DNA from: JAUMBM01 sp964441755 | GTDB taxonomy: Bacteria > Bacteroidota > Bacteroidia > Chitinophagales > Saprospiraceae | Direction: 5' to 3' | Assembly: GCA_964441755.1 (NCBI GenBank) | Contig: CAYTVG010000006.1 | Location: 124,001-188,000, forward strand | DNA length: 64,000 bases | Part shown: one piece after another, positions 45,265 to 54,467 of the stretch | Numbering within the stretch: the stretch's first letter is position 1 | How the letters are laid out: each line of letters begins with the position of its first letter | Program-made: the position numbers and the translations under genes | Notes under the pieces: generated by a model | The model's database searches: none | Told to the model about the DNA's origin: nothing | The model's input: only the letters and a program-made list of their open reading frames with translations

Positions 45265-46191
45265 TTAGCTCCATTCAAACAACTGGCCAAATTCCCTGCT
45301 GATGATACGATCTTTCTCTGCGCGCAAGTGCACGATAAATGCTTCGGCAGCAGGCGACAGCTTCTTATCCTGCAACCATACCAGATTCCAGTCTGTCACC
45401 ATTGGCAGCCCCTCAACGGGTATAATTCTCAGTTGCCCCGTCCGGAGTTCGTTCTTGATACCAATCAAGGGCATGATTGAATACCCCAAGCCCGCAATTA
45501 CTGCCTGTTTGACCGCCTCGTTGGAAGTTAGTTCCATCTTCATACGTGCTTTGAGTCCATTACTTTCCACCACCTGCTCCATAGCCCGACGCGTAGCAGA
45601 ACCCTGCTCCCGGTAGATGAGCGGAATTTTTTCCAGCAGACTGATTTCGTGCGTATGCCGGCTGTCGATAGAATCCGCATTGCCCACTAAAAACAATTTA
45701 TTGGGCATGAGCTCGATTTTTGAGAGCCGCAGTTGATCAGGCATGACCGATACCAGGGAAAAATCAACTACATTTTGCTGCAAACTCTCTACCACCATGG
45801 ACTTGTTGGACACATCCAGTTGCAATTCAATACCCTCATGCAGCCGCAGAAAACTGCTCAAAAAATAAGGTATCACATATTTTCCTGTCGATACGACTGA
45901 AATTTTGAGTTTACCTGTGAGCTTACCCCTGTAAGCCATTGTCTTGTGATCGATCGTACTCACCTCATCGAGGATGCGCGCCGCAGCAGCGGCAATTTCT
46001 CTTCCGAAATCAGTAATATACAATCGTTTGTTGATTACTTCGGTCAAGGGTATATCAAACTGTTGCTGGAAATTTTTGAGTTGTATAGAGACTGCCGGCT
46101 GTGTCAGGTGCAGTTCCTCAGCAGCTTTGGTAATACTTTGGGTTTGGGAGATTTTTAGGAAAATGGACAATTGATGCAGGGTATAGTTCAT
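45265..46191 (-). CDS. LysR-family transcriptional regulator
   Basis: 308 residues. The N-terminal winged helix (LHQLSIFLKISQTQSITKAAEELHLTQPAVS, diagnostic core TKAAEELHLTQPAVS) is followed by a periplasmic-binding-like effector domain (GKLKISVVSTGKYVIPYF) like that of CbbR/CysB-type members. Divergent from a small membrane protein and a DUF6671 gene, with an 86-nt AT-rich gap that holds TTTATT-A-AATAAA-type dyads suitable for LysR binding. It therefore probably controls that pair. Effector unknown. Confidence 0.88.
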   Translation of the reverse strand: MNYTLHQLSIFLKISQTQSITKAAEELHLTQPAVSIQLKNFQQQFDIPLTEVINKRLYITDFGREIAAAAARILDEVSTIDHKTMAYRGKLTGKLKISVVSTGKYVIPYFLSSFLRLHEGIELQLDVSNKSMVVESLQQNVVDFSLVSVMPDQLRLSKIELMPNKLFLVGNADSIDSRHTHEISLLEKIPLIYREQGSATRRAMEQVVESNGLKARMKMELTSNEAVKQAVIAGLGYSIMPLIGIKNELRTGQLRIIPVEGLPMVTDWNLVWLQDKKLSPAAEAFIVHLRAEKDRIISREFGQLFEWS

Positions 46192-46277
46192 AAAAATTAT
46201 TTATATCAATAGTAATTTTATTAAATAAAAATAAATAAACGTGAAAGTAGAACTTTGCCCTGTAAAAACCAAATTGA

Positions 46278-46451
46278 ATGAAAACGATATTTACTTCTGG
46301 TACGTTGTTCGTGTGTTTATTAATCCTGTGCGCCACCGGAGTATTAGCATTCTATGTTGACGACACGCTCATGCGCAAGCTGTGCAACGCCATTTCCATT
46401 ATTGCAGCGCTGTTAATTTTTCAGCGTTTAGGCCGACGGCAGCATGTATAA
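46278..46451 (+). CDS. Small membrane protein (57 residues)
   Basis: ATG at 46278, TAA at 46449-46451. It starts MKTIFTSGTLFVCLLILC and has a second hydrophobic stretch (LCNAISIIAALLIFQ) with a basic tail (RLGRRQHV), so two transmembrane helices with an acidic loop (YVDDTLMRK) between them. Evidence that it is real: it is divergent from LysR, fills the gap exactly and its last 8 nt overlap the start of the DUF6671 gene. No family recognised. Confidence 0.6.
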   Translation: MKTIFTSGTLFVCLLILCATGVLAFYVDDTLMRKLCNAISIIAALLIFQRLGRRQHV

Positions 46452-47280
46452 AAATCGCCGACTGCTCATTGCAGGAATACATCGCAAAGAACAGGTGATT
46501 GCCCCGGTTTTTGAGCGAGGCCTGCAAGTCAGCTGCTTTACCAATCCTGACTACAACACCGATTTACTAGGCACCTTCAGTGGTGAGGTTGCGCGGGCAG
46601 GAGATGCACTGGAGACCGTGCGGCGTAAGTGCAACGAAGCTATGGATATAAGTGGTGCGGATTTGGGTATTGCCAGTGAAGGCTCATTTGGTCCACACCC
46701 CACACTCTGGTTTGCCGCAGCCGACGAAGAATTGTTAATTTTCATTGATCGCCGCTATGCGCTGGAGATTACTGCCCGGGTAGTGAGTACAGACACCAAC
46801 TTTACTGCATCCACTGTAGATACGGAAGAGGCCTTGCTTCAATTTGCTGCTAAGGCGCGTTTCCCCTCCCACGGGCTCATACTGCGGGCCGAAAAAAACG
46901 GTCGGCAGCAGCTTTACAAAGGAATAACCGATACCCGGGCGCTGTTGGATAAATTCCACCAGCTGCGCGCTCATGGCGGGCAGGTTTCTGTGGAGACAGA
47001 TATGCGGGCGCACCTCAACCCCAGCCGCATGCAGGTTATCGGTGAAGCGGCTGAAAAGCTGCTTGCCAAAGTCCTGTCCGCTTGTCCGGTTTGTGGTATG
47101 CCCGGTTTTGATGTAACCGATATACTGCCCGGCTTGCCCTGTGAGCTCTGTGGGCAGCCCAGTTCAATGACCCTAAGCCACCTGCTGCAATGCAGGCACT
47201 GTAAGCACCTTGAAGAGAGGCCTTTTCCACAAGGCAATAAGACAGCCGATCCGCGCTGGTGTCCGTACTGCAACCCCTGA
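46444..47280 (+). CDS. DUF6671 family protein with C-terminal zinc ribbons
   Basis: 278 residues. The family signature includes NTDLLGTFSGEVARAGDALET, RRKCNEAM and LGIASEGSFGPHP, followed by TNFTAS and FPSHGLILR; the C-terminus has four CxxC knuckles (CPVC, CELC, CRHC, CPYC; about 216-277). Function of the family is unknown. The start overlaps the small membrane protein gene by 8 nt, and the LysR gene upstream is divergent. The 3' end is convergent with the molybdoenzyme gene across palindromes. Confidence 0.82.
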   Translation: MYKNRRLLIAGIHRKEQVIAPVFERGLQVSCFTNPDYNTDLLGTFSGEVARAGDALETVRRKCNEAMDISGADLGIASEGSFGPHPTLWFAAADEELLIFIDRRYALEITARVVSTDTNFTASTVDTEEALLQFAAKARFPSHGLILRAEKNGRQQLYKGITDTRALLDKFHQLRAHGGQVSVETDMRAHLNPSRMQVIGEAAEKLLAKVLSACPVCGMPGFDVTDILPGLPCELCGQPSSMTLSHLLQCRHCKHLEERPFPQGNKTADPRWCPYCNP

Positions 47281-47368
47281 AATCGCGATTGCTCAGCGGG
47301 TTCAAAAGAGATTTTCTACAACATTTCGCCTTTTTATATCCTGCAGCGCCAGCTACACCTATCAAAAC

Positions 47369-47447
47369 GCTTTTTTGCCGGCGGCAAAAAAGCCAGGCTG
47401 GCTGTGGGCAAGCCATCGGCAGGCGGCGCAGCCAAAGCCTGCCGATG
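47369..47447. repeat. Two palindromes at a convergent junction
   Basis: 47369-47393: GCTTTTTTGCC-GGC-GGCAAAAAAGC, an 11-bp-arm mix of AT and GC core. 47414-47447: CATCGGCAGGC/GCCTGCCGATG with an inner GGC-GCA-GCC. The second ends 15 nt before the stop of the YdeP-type gene. The first closely resembles the core of the CGCGA elements (TTTTGCC-N3-GGC-AAAA). Confidence 0.8.
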
Positions 47448-47462
47448 TAGTTCACAGCCTGA

Positions 47463-49817
47463 TTATCCGGCTGCTTCCAGTTTTTTAATTTTGACGACTA
47501 CCCGCTTGGAGACCGGCGTTTTACTTCCCCTGGCGTAGCTGTCGACGGGCACCAGCACATTAGCTTCCGGGAAGTAGGTAGCCAGACAACGGCGGGGGAT
47601 ATCATACGGGACGACGATAAAACGTTCGGCACATCGCGTAACGCCCTTATAGTCCCCCCTAATATCCACCAGATCGCGCGTTTTGAGCCCCGCAGCGGCC
47701 ATATCCTCCGGATTCATCATCACCACCCGGCGTTCGCGGAAAATCCCGCGGTAGCGATCATCCAGTCCGTAGATTGTCGTATTGAACTGATCGTGGCTGC
47801 GGATAGTCATGAGTACAAATTCGCCATCCGCCAGCTGCTGTCGGGGCGGTTTATTTACAGAAAAATGCGCCCGGCCGTCGGGAAGCAGGAAGCGCCGCTC
47901 GCGCGGCGGATTGGGCAGATAAAAACCACCCGGCTTGCGGGCACGCTCGTTGTAGTCGTAAAAATCCGGCAGCACCTGAGCAATCAGGTCGCGAATACGA
48001 CCATAGTCATCCATGAGCTCCTGCCAGTTGATACGACCGTGCCCCCCCAAGGTAGCCATTGCCAGGCGCGCAACGATAGCCGGCTCACTCAACAGCTGCG
48101 AAGAAGCCGGCGGCAGAACCCCCTTTGACATCTGTACGACCCCCATGGAGTTCTCCGTTGTCACCCACTGAGGTCCTGATTTTTGTATATCAATATCGGT
48201 GCGACCGAGACAAGGCAGGATGAGCGCCTCCTCACCATGCACGAGATGGCTTCTGTTGAGCTTGGTAGACACATGCACTGTCAGTTGGCAGCGGCTAAGC
48301 GCTTCAGCGGTGAAGAGCGTGTCGGGACTTGCCGACAGGAAATTGCCCCCCATGGCAAAAAACACACGAGCCTTGCCTGCGTGCATAGCTTTGATTGCAT
48401 CGACAGTAGCGTAGCCATGCTGTCGAGGAACCTTATAACCGGACACCTCCTCCAGCTTATCGAGAAAAGCCGGCGGAGGCGTTTCCCATATTCCCATGGT
48501 ACGGTCTCCCTGCACATTGCTGTGCCCGCGCACCGGGCAGAGCCCTGCGCCGGGCCTGCCAATGGCCCCTTTGAGCAGCATGAGATTGACAATTTCCTTG
48601 ATATTGTCAACCCCATTTTCGTGCTGTGTCAGCCCCATAGCCCAGCACACAATAATTTTTTGGGTACGGCGAATCATATCGACAGCCGCTTTGATGCGAT
48701 CGCGGGGTACGCCGCAGGCCTCCGTCAGTTCGTTGAAATCGTAAGTTTTTATATCTTCGATAAACTGCTCGTAGCCTGCTGTGTACTGCGTGATAAAATC
48801 CCAGTCGAACACCTGCCCCGGACGCTGTTTTTCTTCATACCACAACAGCGAGATGATTGCTTTAAGCAGCGCCACATCCCCGTTAATCTGCACCGGCAAA
48901 AACAGATCTGCCAGTTGTGTACCGCCACCCAGCATTTTGCCGGGGCGTTGCGGATTGACGAAGCGGCCCATACCAGCCTCCTGCAAAGGATTGATGGAAA
49001 TGATCTTACCCCCGTTTTCCTTACACTTTTCCAGTGCCGACAACATGCGCGGGTGGTTGGTGCCCGGATTTTGCCCTATAACAATCACCAGCTCGGCCTC
49101 ATAAAAATCTTCGAGCCGCACAGTACCCTTGCCATAGCCGATTGTTTCTGCCAGTGCATGGCCGCTGCTTTCGTGGCACATATTGGAGCAATCAGGCAGA
49201 TTGTTGGTTCCATAAGCCCTTACAAACAGCTGGTACAGGAAAGCCGCCTCATTGCTGGTGCGGCCCGACGTATAGAAAACCGCCTGATCGGGTGAAGGCA
49301 GCCCATTGAGTGCACTCGCTATGCGGGCGAAAGCATCCTCCCAGCTAACCGGCGTATAGTGCGTAGCTCCTTTTTTGAGCCACACAGGCTCAGCCAGGCG
49401 CCCCTGTTTGCCCAATTGAAAATCCGACCATTGCCGCATCGTCTCGACACTGTTGGCTGCAAAAAAAGCGGCACCAATCGTTTTTTTCTGAGCCTCCTCA
49501 GCGATGGCCTTGATACCATTTTCGCAGTATTCCCCCATTGCGGACCGCTCATCATCGGGATCCGGCCAGGCGCAGCCCGGGCAGTCAAAGCCTCCTTTCT
49601 GGTTGACTTTGAACATTGTCCTGTAGGCTCTGCCAACGCCCATATAGCGCCTTGCATGCCCCAGTGCAGAAAAGACGGCCGGCATACCTGCCGAGCTTAC
49701 CGGCACCTTTGCCAGTTTCAGTCCCGTAAAACTGACGGGCGGTTGCGCCCGGTGGTTAGCGGCAACAACGATATTGTGTCCTTTGTCTTCCAGATCCCTC
49801 GTCGATTGGTTACTCAT
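47463..49817 (-). CDS. YdeP/FdhF-type molybdopterin oxidoreductase
   Basis: 784-residue cytosolic molybdenum enzyme of the FdhA-like YdeP family; no Tat or Sec signal. Diagnostic segments are FDCPGCAWPDP (about residue 78), YTSGRTSNEAAFLYQLFVRAYGTNNLPDCSNMCHESSG (core SNMCHESSG) and GQNPGTNHPRM. The E. coli relative affects acid resistance; the physiological reaction of the family is not established, and a formate dehydrogenase activity should not be assumed. fdhD follows the same strand 35 nt upstream, fitting an enzyme that needs a sulfurated cofactor. The order is fdhD then this gene, without a palindrome between. Confidence 0.88.
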   Translation of the reverse strand: MSNQSTRDLEDKGHNIVVAANHRAQPPVSFTGLKLAKVPVSSAGMPAVFSALGHARRYMGVGRAYRTMFKVNQKGGFDCPGCAWPDPDDERSAMGEYCENGIKAIAEEAQKKTIGAAFFAANSVETMRQWSDFQLGKQGRLAEPVWLKKGATHYTPVSWEDAFARIASALNGLPSPDQAVFYTSGRTSNEAAFLYQLFVRAYGTNNLPDCSNMCHESSGHALAETIGYGKGTVRLEDFYEAELVIVIGQNPGTNHPRMLSALEKCKENGGKIISINPLQEAGMGRFVNPQRPGKMLGGGTQLADLFLPVQINGDVALLKAIISLLWYEEKQRPGQVFDWDFITQYTAGYEQFIEDIKTYDFNELTEACGVPRDRIKAAVDMIRRTQKIIVCWAMGLTQHENGVDNIKEIVNLMLLKGAIGRPGAGLCPVRGHSNVQGDRTMGIWETPPPAFLDKLEEVSGYKVPRQHGYATVDAIKAMHAGKARVFFAMGGNFLSASPDTLFTAEALSRCQLTVHVSTKLNRSHLVHGEEALILPCLGRTDIDIQKSGPQWVTTENSMGVVQMSKGVLPPASSQLLSEPAIVARLAMATLGGHGRINWQELMDDYGRIRDLIAQVLPDFYDYNERARKPGGFYLPNPPRERRFLLPDGRAHFSVNKPPRQQLADGEFVLMTIRSHDQFNTTIYGLDDRYRGIFRERRVVMMNPEDMAAAGLKTRDLVDIRGDYKGVTRCAERFIVVPYDIPRRCLATYFPEANVLVPVDSYARGSKTPVSKRVVVKIKKLEAAG

Positions 49818-49852
49818 ATTGGGTTTACTGATTTAGCACATACGCATTTTAC

Positions 49853-50713
49853 TCATGCAAAAATAATGCGTTCCTCACCACTGTACACATTAAAACGTCC
49901 GTCCCGCAAAAATCCTATCAGGCTCAGATCGTACATAGCAGCCAGCTCCACTGCCAGGCTGGAAGGAGCCCCGACGGCAGCGACCATTGGCAAGCCGGCC
50001 ATGAGTGCCTTTTGTACCAGTTCAAAACTCGCCCGCCCGCTCAGCAGCAGCAGCTGGCTGCGCAGCGGCAGCCATTGTCGGCGGAATGCCTCTCCGATAA
50101 TTTTGTCCAGTGCGTTGTGACGTCCCACATCTTCATGCAGCAGCAGCAGCTCTCCCTCGCTGCTAAAAAGTCCGGCAGCGTGTAATCCGCCTGTACGCGC
50201 AAAGGTTGACTGTGCCGACAGCAGTCGTTCGGGCCAGCCGACAAGCTGATCTGCAGCCACCGCCGGCAAGCCTGGCGGCGGATAATAGCCCGGCATTAGC
50301 TGCAGCTGCTCCAGCGATGCTTTACCGCAAATACCACAAGAGGAAGAAGTATAAAAATGTCGCTTCAGGCGATCCATATCCACCCTGACCCCTGCCTGCA
50401 GTTCGACCACTATCACATTTTGCGGGTGCTCTTCCGGTCCGGCAAACCGCAGTTGCAGGACTTCCTCATAGCGGCTGATGATCCCTTCACTGAATAAGAA
50501 GCCCAGCGCCAGCGCTTCATCATGGCCGGGCGTGCGCATGGTCACCGATACCGATGCATACAGGCGTCGATGAGCATCACCGTATCCGAGGCGTATTTCC
50601 AACGGCTCTTCGATGGCCAGCACATCGGATGTATGTGTCAGCCCCCCGTCAGCACCTCTCCGCAGGATGGGAAAGGCGCGCGATGCAGCATTGGTGATTT
50701 GGTTTTTACGCAT
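49853..50713 (-). CDS. fdhD: FdhD, sulfur carrier for molybdoenzyme activation
   Basis: Transfers sulfur from a cysteine desulfurase to the molybdenum cofactor of formate-dehydrogenase-type enzymes. 286 residues. The functional cysteines are in YTSSSCGICGKASLEQL (about residues 118-134). Further marks are EDVGRHNALDKIIG and LLLSGRASFELVQKALMAG. First gene of an operon with the YdeP-type enzyme. Upstream lie a dispersed CGCGA element (50897-50948) and a GATCTTTG box (50963-50956). Confidence 0.95.
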   Translation of the reverse strand: MRKNQITNAASRAFPILRRGADGGLTHTSDVLAIEEPLEIRLGYGDAHRRLYASVSVTMRTPGHDEALALGFLFSEGIISRYEEVLQLRFAGPEEHPQNVIVVELQAGVRVDMDRLKRHFYTSSSCGICGKASLEQLQLMPGYYPPPGLPAVAADQLVGWPERLLSAQSTFARTGGLHAAGLFSSEGELLLLHEDVGRHNALDKIIGEAFRRQWLPLRSQLLLLSGRASFELVQKALMAGLPMVAAVGAPSSLAVELAAMYDLSLIGFLRDGRFNVYSGEERIIFA

Positions 50714-50896
50714 GGTTATCAGGACATTTGACCAGGGCAGACAGCGCTTACGGTCAGTTGCCGCTACTCACCATCCGCACGAGCCTTAGCGTGTATTCAG
50801 CATTTTCTCGCAGCGTCCAAAAACCGCTTTTTTCCCGGATATTATTCCCTTTACCGGTCAATTGGCGCGGGCGCTGCGCCTTCAAAACACAAAATC

Positions 50897-50948
50897 CGCG
50901 ACAAGCGCCTCTTTTCGGCCTCTGGCAGAAAAATCTGAATCCACGCTC
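50897..50948. repeat. Dispersed CGCGA element, copy C (fdhD/comEA gap)
   Basis: CGCGACAAGCGCCTC, then TTTTCGGCCTCTGGCAGAAAAA, then a CCACGCTC end. It aligns with copy A along its length with small gaps. On the minus strand it follows GATCTTTG (50963-50956) by 8 nt and would be in the fdhD leader, the same relation as copy A to glsA. No gene is seen in 50714-50970. Confidence 0.5.
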
Positions 50949-50970
50949 ACTGCTACAAAGATCGACATTT

Positions 50971-52083
50971 TTACTCATCTGCCTGCGCAGCACAAGAAAT
51001 ATATGGTATTAGCTTATCGACCGTAGTCTTGTCCAGTGCCATCACAAGGCGCAGTTCTTCCGGCTGGCGGAAGGAACCGTGTTGGTTTCGGTAATGAATG
51101 ATGGCAGCAGCCGATCGTTTGTCGAGGTAAGGATGCCTGCTAAGTTCCTCCGCACCATATACATTGACCAGCAGCGGCCGGTAGACAGGCGACCATTGCA
51201 GTTGTGGCAGCAGTCGCTGATAAGTACTGTCGGGCAGGCCATAGGTTTCGGCAATCTGCGCCAGGCTGCTGAAGCCCCCCAATCGATCGCGAAAGCCGAG
51301 AATCCGGCGGCTGAGCGCGGGGCCTATCCCCCGCAGCTGCTCCCAGGCGGCGGCATCGGCCGTATTGACGTCGAGCAAGAACACCGGTGGCGGTGGCGAC
51401 GGCGGTACATTTTTTTCCACCCCGCCCGGAATCTGCACAAACGGCCGCAACCGCTCATAGTCTGCCGGCGCAAGCCCGTACAGGCGTTGCAAATCTTCCG
51501 CCTTGCGGAATCGCCCCCCCTTGTCGCGATAGCGTTGCAGGTTATTGGCCAGCCGCTCTGACAGCCCCAGCTGCCGGAGCTCCGCCACCGTTGCTGTATT
51601 GGGGTCAAAAGCAAAAAGAACCGGCGCGGGAGTTGCCGCCGGCTGCTGCACGGCAGCCGGCCGGCGCTCATTTTCTTCGGGAAAAACCAGTTGCGGCATG
51701 ATGCGCTCCCTGTCGGCTGCGGTGAGCCCGCGAAAGCGCGCCAGGTCGGCCGGCCGCCTGAAGCGGCCGCCCTTCTTCACATAGCCCATCCACGCCCGAA
51801 TGCTTGCCGGCGGCAAGCCCAGCGCCTGCAGCGAAGCGTAGTCGGGCGCATTGACATCCAACCGACCGACCACCGCCGCCGGCCGGATCGTATCCGCGCC
51901 GGCCGTTGCGGCCCATGCTGCCGGAAAAACCGGCAGCGGCACCACTTCGGTCGCAGGCTTCCGCAGCAGCCAGGGCAGCCAGCAGCTGCCCGATGCCAGC
52001 ATGATGCACAGGAAGAGCAAGCCGAGGATGCCGGCGCGCTCAGTCGCGGTATAGTAAAAAAATTCGTTAAAAAAATGCCTCAT
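50971..52083 (-). CDS. ComEA-like helix-hairpin-helix DNA-binding protein
   Basis: 370 residues: one N-terminal membrane helix (GILGLLFLCIMLASGSCWLPWLL), then four helix-hairpin-helix units (cores LDVNAPDYASLQALGL, FDPNTATVAELRQLGL, LDVNTADAAAWEQLRGIGPAL and a last unit around VNVYGAEELSRHPYL). Repeated GRFRKAEDLQRLYGL-like segments mark each. ComEA proteins bind incoming DNA during natural transformation; four units rather than one pair is the long bacteroidete form. It lies downstream of comEC in the same direction. Confidence 0.87.
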   Translation of the reverse strand: MRHFFNEFFYYTATERAGILGLLFLCIMLASGSCWLPWLLRKPATEVVPLPVFPAAWAATAGADTIRPAAVVGRLDVNAPDYASLQALGLPPASIRAWMGYVKKGGRFRRPADLARFRGLTAADRERIMPQLVFPEENERRPAAVQQPAATPAPVLFAFDPNTATVAELRQLGLSERLANNLQRYRDKGGRFRKAEDLQRLYGLAPADYERLRPFVQIPGGVEKNVPPSPPPPVFLLDVNTADAAAWEQLRGIGPALSRRILGFRDRLGGFSSLAQIAETYGLPDSTYQRLLPQLQWSPVYRPLLVNVYGAEELSRHPYLDKRSAAAIIHYRNQHGSFRQPEELRLVMALDKTTVDKLIPYISCAAQADE

Positions 52084-52106
52084 ATGCAGCGGTTTAGATG
52101 GTCAAC

Positions 52107-52224
52107 TCCCATCTGTACTGAGTGGCTGCAGCCACTCAGTACAGATGGGAACAAGTATTTGATTTTTGAAAAATCAAAAAAACATTTATCAAATTTTTTT
52201 GCTGTCGCCAAAGGCGATAACAGC
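52107..52224. repeat. GC/AT/GC palindromes between comEC and comEA genes
   Basis: 52107-52150 is a perfect 44-base palindrome with no loop (arms TCCCATCTGTACTGAGTGGCTG). 52158-52178: TTTGATTTTT-G-AAAAATCAAA. 52201-52224: GCTGT-CGCC-AAA-GGCG-(ATA)-ACAGC, just 2 nt from the comEC stop (52227-52229). Order GC, AT, GC. Confidence 0.9.
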
Positions 52225-52226
52225 CC

Positions 52227-54320
52227 CTAATCCTCCATAACCCAGGCGCCGTCTATAGCCGTTGCATGGCACCGAAGGCCAAGCGACCGGCACTCTTCCA
52301 GCCACTGCCGCACGCGGTAGGGGCGATTCGATCCATCGAACACCCATACATCTGCCCGAAAATACGGCTGCAGCTCTGCTACCCTCAGCCGGGGATTGGC
52401 CCGTAGCAACACAGCCTCAACCGCCACAGGCGCCGGCGGCAGCTGTGGCGGCAGGCTGTCGACCAATGCGATAAGGCCTTTTTCCCAGGCAACCCAGCCC
52501 CCCTGCTGCTGCCAGTATGCCGAAGGCGACCGGCAGTGGCGAGCAGCCCGAAAGCTGCGATGATTGGCTGTAGCCGCTGCCACTGCCCGCTCCCTGTCTG
52601 CAGCTACTTCTATCGAAAATCTGCACCTACCTATAAACCAATCCATTACACTAGCCCCTGCTACCTGATAAACTACCCAGGCACGCTGCTGGTGTCGCGC
52701 CTGCTGCCGCACGACCCCCGCCAACAGGCTGCCAGACAGCAGCAACAGCCCTGCCATCAAGGCCAGCGAATGCCGGTTTTCCAAAAAAAGAGCCCAGGCA
52801 GCCAGGCTCGCGTACAGCAAGCAGACACTCCAGTCGCTGATCCAGCAGTCGCGGATCAGCGCAGCGGGCAGCTCGCTCACCAAAAACACCCCTGTATTCA
52901 TCAGGCGGATGATGGCCCATAGCAGCCAACCAAGCATTCCCGAGACCCACGGAACCGCCTGCAAGGCCAGCAAGGCAATGCCCAGGCCCAGAATAAAAGG
53001 CGACAACGGCACTACAAAAAGTCCTGACAGCCAAAAATATACAGGAAATTGATGAAAATAATACAAGCTTAGCGGGAAGGTAGACAACTGCGCTGCTACC
53101 CCCATGGCGATGAGATTCCAGCCTCCGGCCAGCCATTTGTTTTTAAAAAAGAGGAGCTTGTGGAGGCGCGGATGAAAAAGCAGAATACCGGCTACCGCCA
53201 AATAGGAAAGCTGGAAGCCTACATCCAGCAACATCCAGGGGTTTGCCCAAAGCAGCAGGAAGGCCGAAGCTGCCAGGGTGTTGAATATCTGATGGGGCCG
53301 CTGCAGCGTCTTGCCGAGCAGCAGCATCGAAAACATGAGTGCTGCCCGCTGTACGGAAGGAGACAGCCCCGTCAGCAGGGCAAAAGTCCATACGCCCGCG
53401 AGGTTGGCCAGCAGCAACAGCCAGCGGGCTGCCGGCCCGCGCAGTGGCAGCCAGGCCAACAGCCATTGCAGGCCCATAGCGATGATGCCCACATGCAGGC
53501 CCGACACGGCCAGCACGTGCACAGCACCTGTAGCAGCGTATGCCTGCTGCACCTGCTGCTGCATATCTTCCCTGCTCCCCAGCACCAGTGCGGTGCCTAC
53601 AGCCAGTTCTTCGGGACTTGTCAGGTAGCTGCGCAGGATGCGCAGGAGCTGCTCGCGGGAGGTGTGCGCCAGCCTGGTCAGGCTACCGGAGGCAGCCTCT
53701 TCGAGCTGCCATTGGATAGCAGTAGACTCAAAGAAGCAATTCTTATTGGCCTGATAGGCGCTAAAATCAAAGGCATGGGGGTTGACAGGCGGCCTGATGG
53801 GCCTGAAGCTACCCGGCCAGCGAATCAGGTTGCCCGGCGCCAGTGCCTGTGTCGGCCGGTCGCCGGACACCCATACCAGCATATTGCCCACGGCGGCGGC
53901 CGTGGGCAAGGCTGTACAACCAATCGCTGTGACGGCCACAGTCAGCCGAAGTCGGCCTGTGCTGCTCAGCTGGCGATGCAAAATGCGGCCTGCAAAGCAG
54001 GCAGTCTCCCCGGCCTTTAGTTGTTGCGAAAAATGAAGCGGCTGCCGGCCGTCGGCCAGCATAGCAACCCGCCAGTATCCCAGAACAGCAAGCGTGAGCA
54101 TCAGCAGGATGCCAAAGCCCGCGCGCCACCCAAATTTTTTTACCCCCACATGCACCCCTGACAGTAGCAGCAGGCAGCAGGGCAGCAGCCATGCGGGCAG
54201 TGGCTGTGACAGGGGCAAAAGACCTGCTAAAGGCAGATAAATGCCCGGCAGCCAAAAGAAAAGAAGTCGAACAAAGGGTGCCTGACGCCAGTAGGCGCCT
54301 GCGGAAAGACTGCTGCTCAT
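52227..54320 (-). CDS. comEC: ComEC/Rec2-type DNA-uptake channel protein
   Basis: 697-residue polytopic inner-membrane protein with the N-terminal OB-like domain (AVLGYWRVAMLADGRQPLHF, FAGRILHRQLSSTGRLRLTV) and the competence domain (YAATGAVHVLAVSGLHVGII; GLSPSVQRAALMFSMLLLGK). Full ComEC proteins end in a metallo-beta-lactamase-like domain with HxHxDH, which I do not see; the C-terminal 150 residues (LLRANPRLRVAELQPYFRADVWVFD) are the shortened form common in Bacteroidota. It would move single-stranded DNA across the inner membrane with ComEA, encoded next to it. Confidence 0.93.
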   Translation of the reverse strand: MSSSLSAGAYWRQAPFVRLLFFWLPGIYLPLAGLLPLSQPLPAWLLPCCLLLLSGVHVGVKKFGWRAGFGILLMLTLAVLGYWRVAMLADGRQPLHFSQQLKAGETACFAGRILHRQLSSTGRLRLTVAVTAIGCTALPTAAAVGNMLVWVSGDRPTQALAPGNLIRWPGSFRPIRPPVNPHAFDFSAYQANKNCFFESTAIQWQLEEAASGSLTRLAHTSREQLLRILRSYLTSPEELAVGTALVLGSREDMQQQVQQAYAATGAVHVLAVSGLHVGIIAMGLQWLLAWLPLRGPAARWLLLLANLAGVWTFALLTGLSPSVQRAALMFSMLLLGKTLQRPHQIFNTLAASAFLLLWANPWMLLDVGFQLSYLAVAGILLFHPRLHKLLFFKNKWLAGGWNLIAMGVAAQLSTFPLSLYYFHQFPVYFWLSGLFVVPLSPFILGLGIALLALQAVPWVSGMLGWLLWAIIRLMNTGVFLVSELPAALIRDCWISDWSVCLLYASLAAWALFLENRHSLALMAGLLLLSGSLLAGVVRQQARHQQRAWVVYQVAGASVMDWFIGRCRFSIEVAADRERAVAAATANHRSFRAARHCRSPSAYWQQQGGWVAWEKGLIALVDSLPPQLPPAPVAVEAVLLRANPRLRVAELQPYFRADVWVFDGSNRPYRVRQWLEECRSLGLRCHATAIDGAWVMED

Positions 54321-54467
54321 AAAACTAAGGACACTCAGGCAGGCTTAGCAGCAGAGAAATTTGTGGGTCCGGAGCGCTCTCGGGATTTTTCCGCCTGGCT
54401 TAAAAGGGTTGTTCTTTGTGCATTTTTATTTTTTTTAGTCGCGTAGCACCGGCTACACGCCCAAAAA

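Noticed and set aside
48183..49295. 370-codon open frame on the plus strand
   Set aside because: Opposite the YdeP-type molybdoenzyme; no domain or promoter support.
47463..49817. Annotation as formate dehydrogenase
   Set aside because: The sequence belongs to the YdeP branch of the family, for which formate oxidation is not established, and no electron-transfer subunits are adjacent.
53160..54020. 286-codon open frame on the plus strand
   Set aside because: Opposite comEC; low-complexity, Gln/Arg-rich product typical of an antisense reading.
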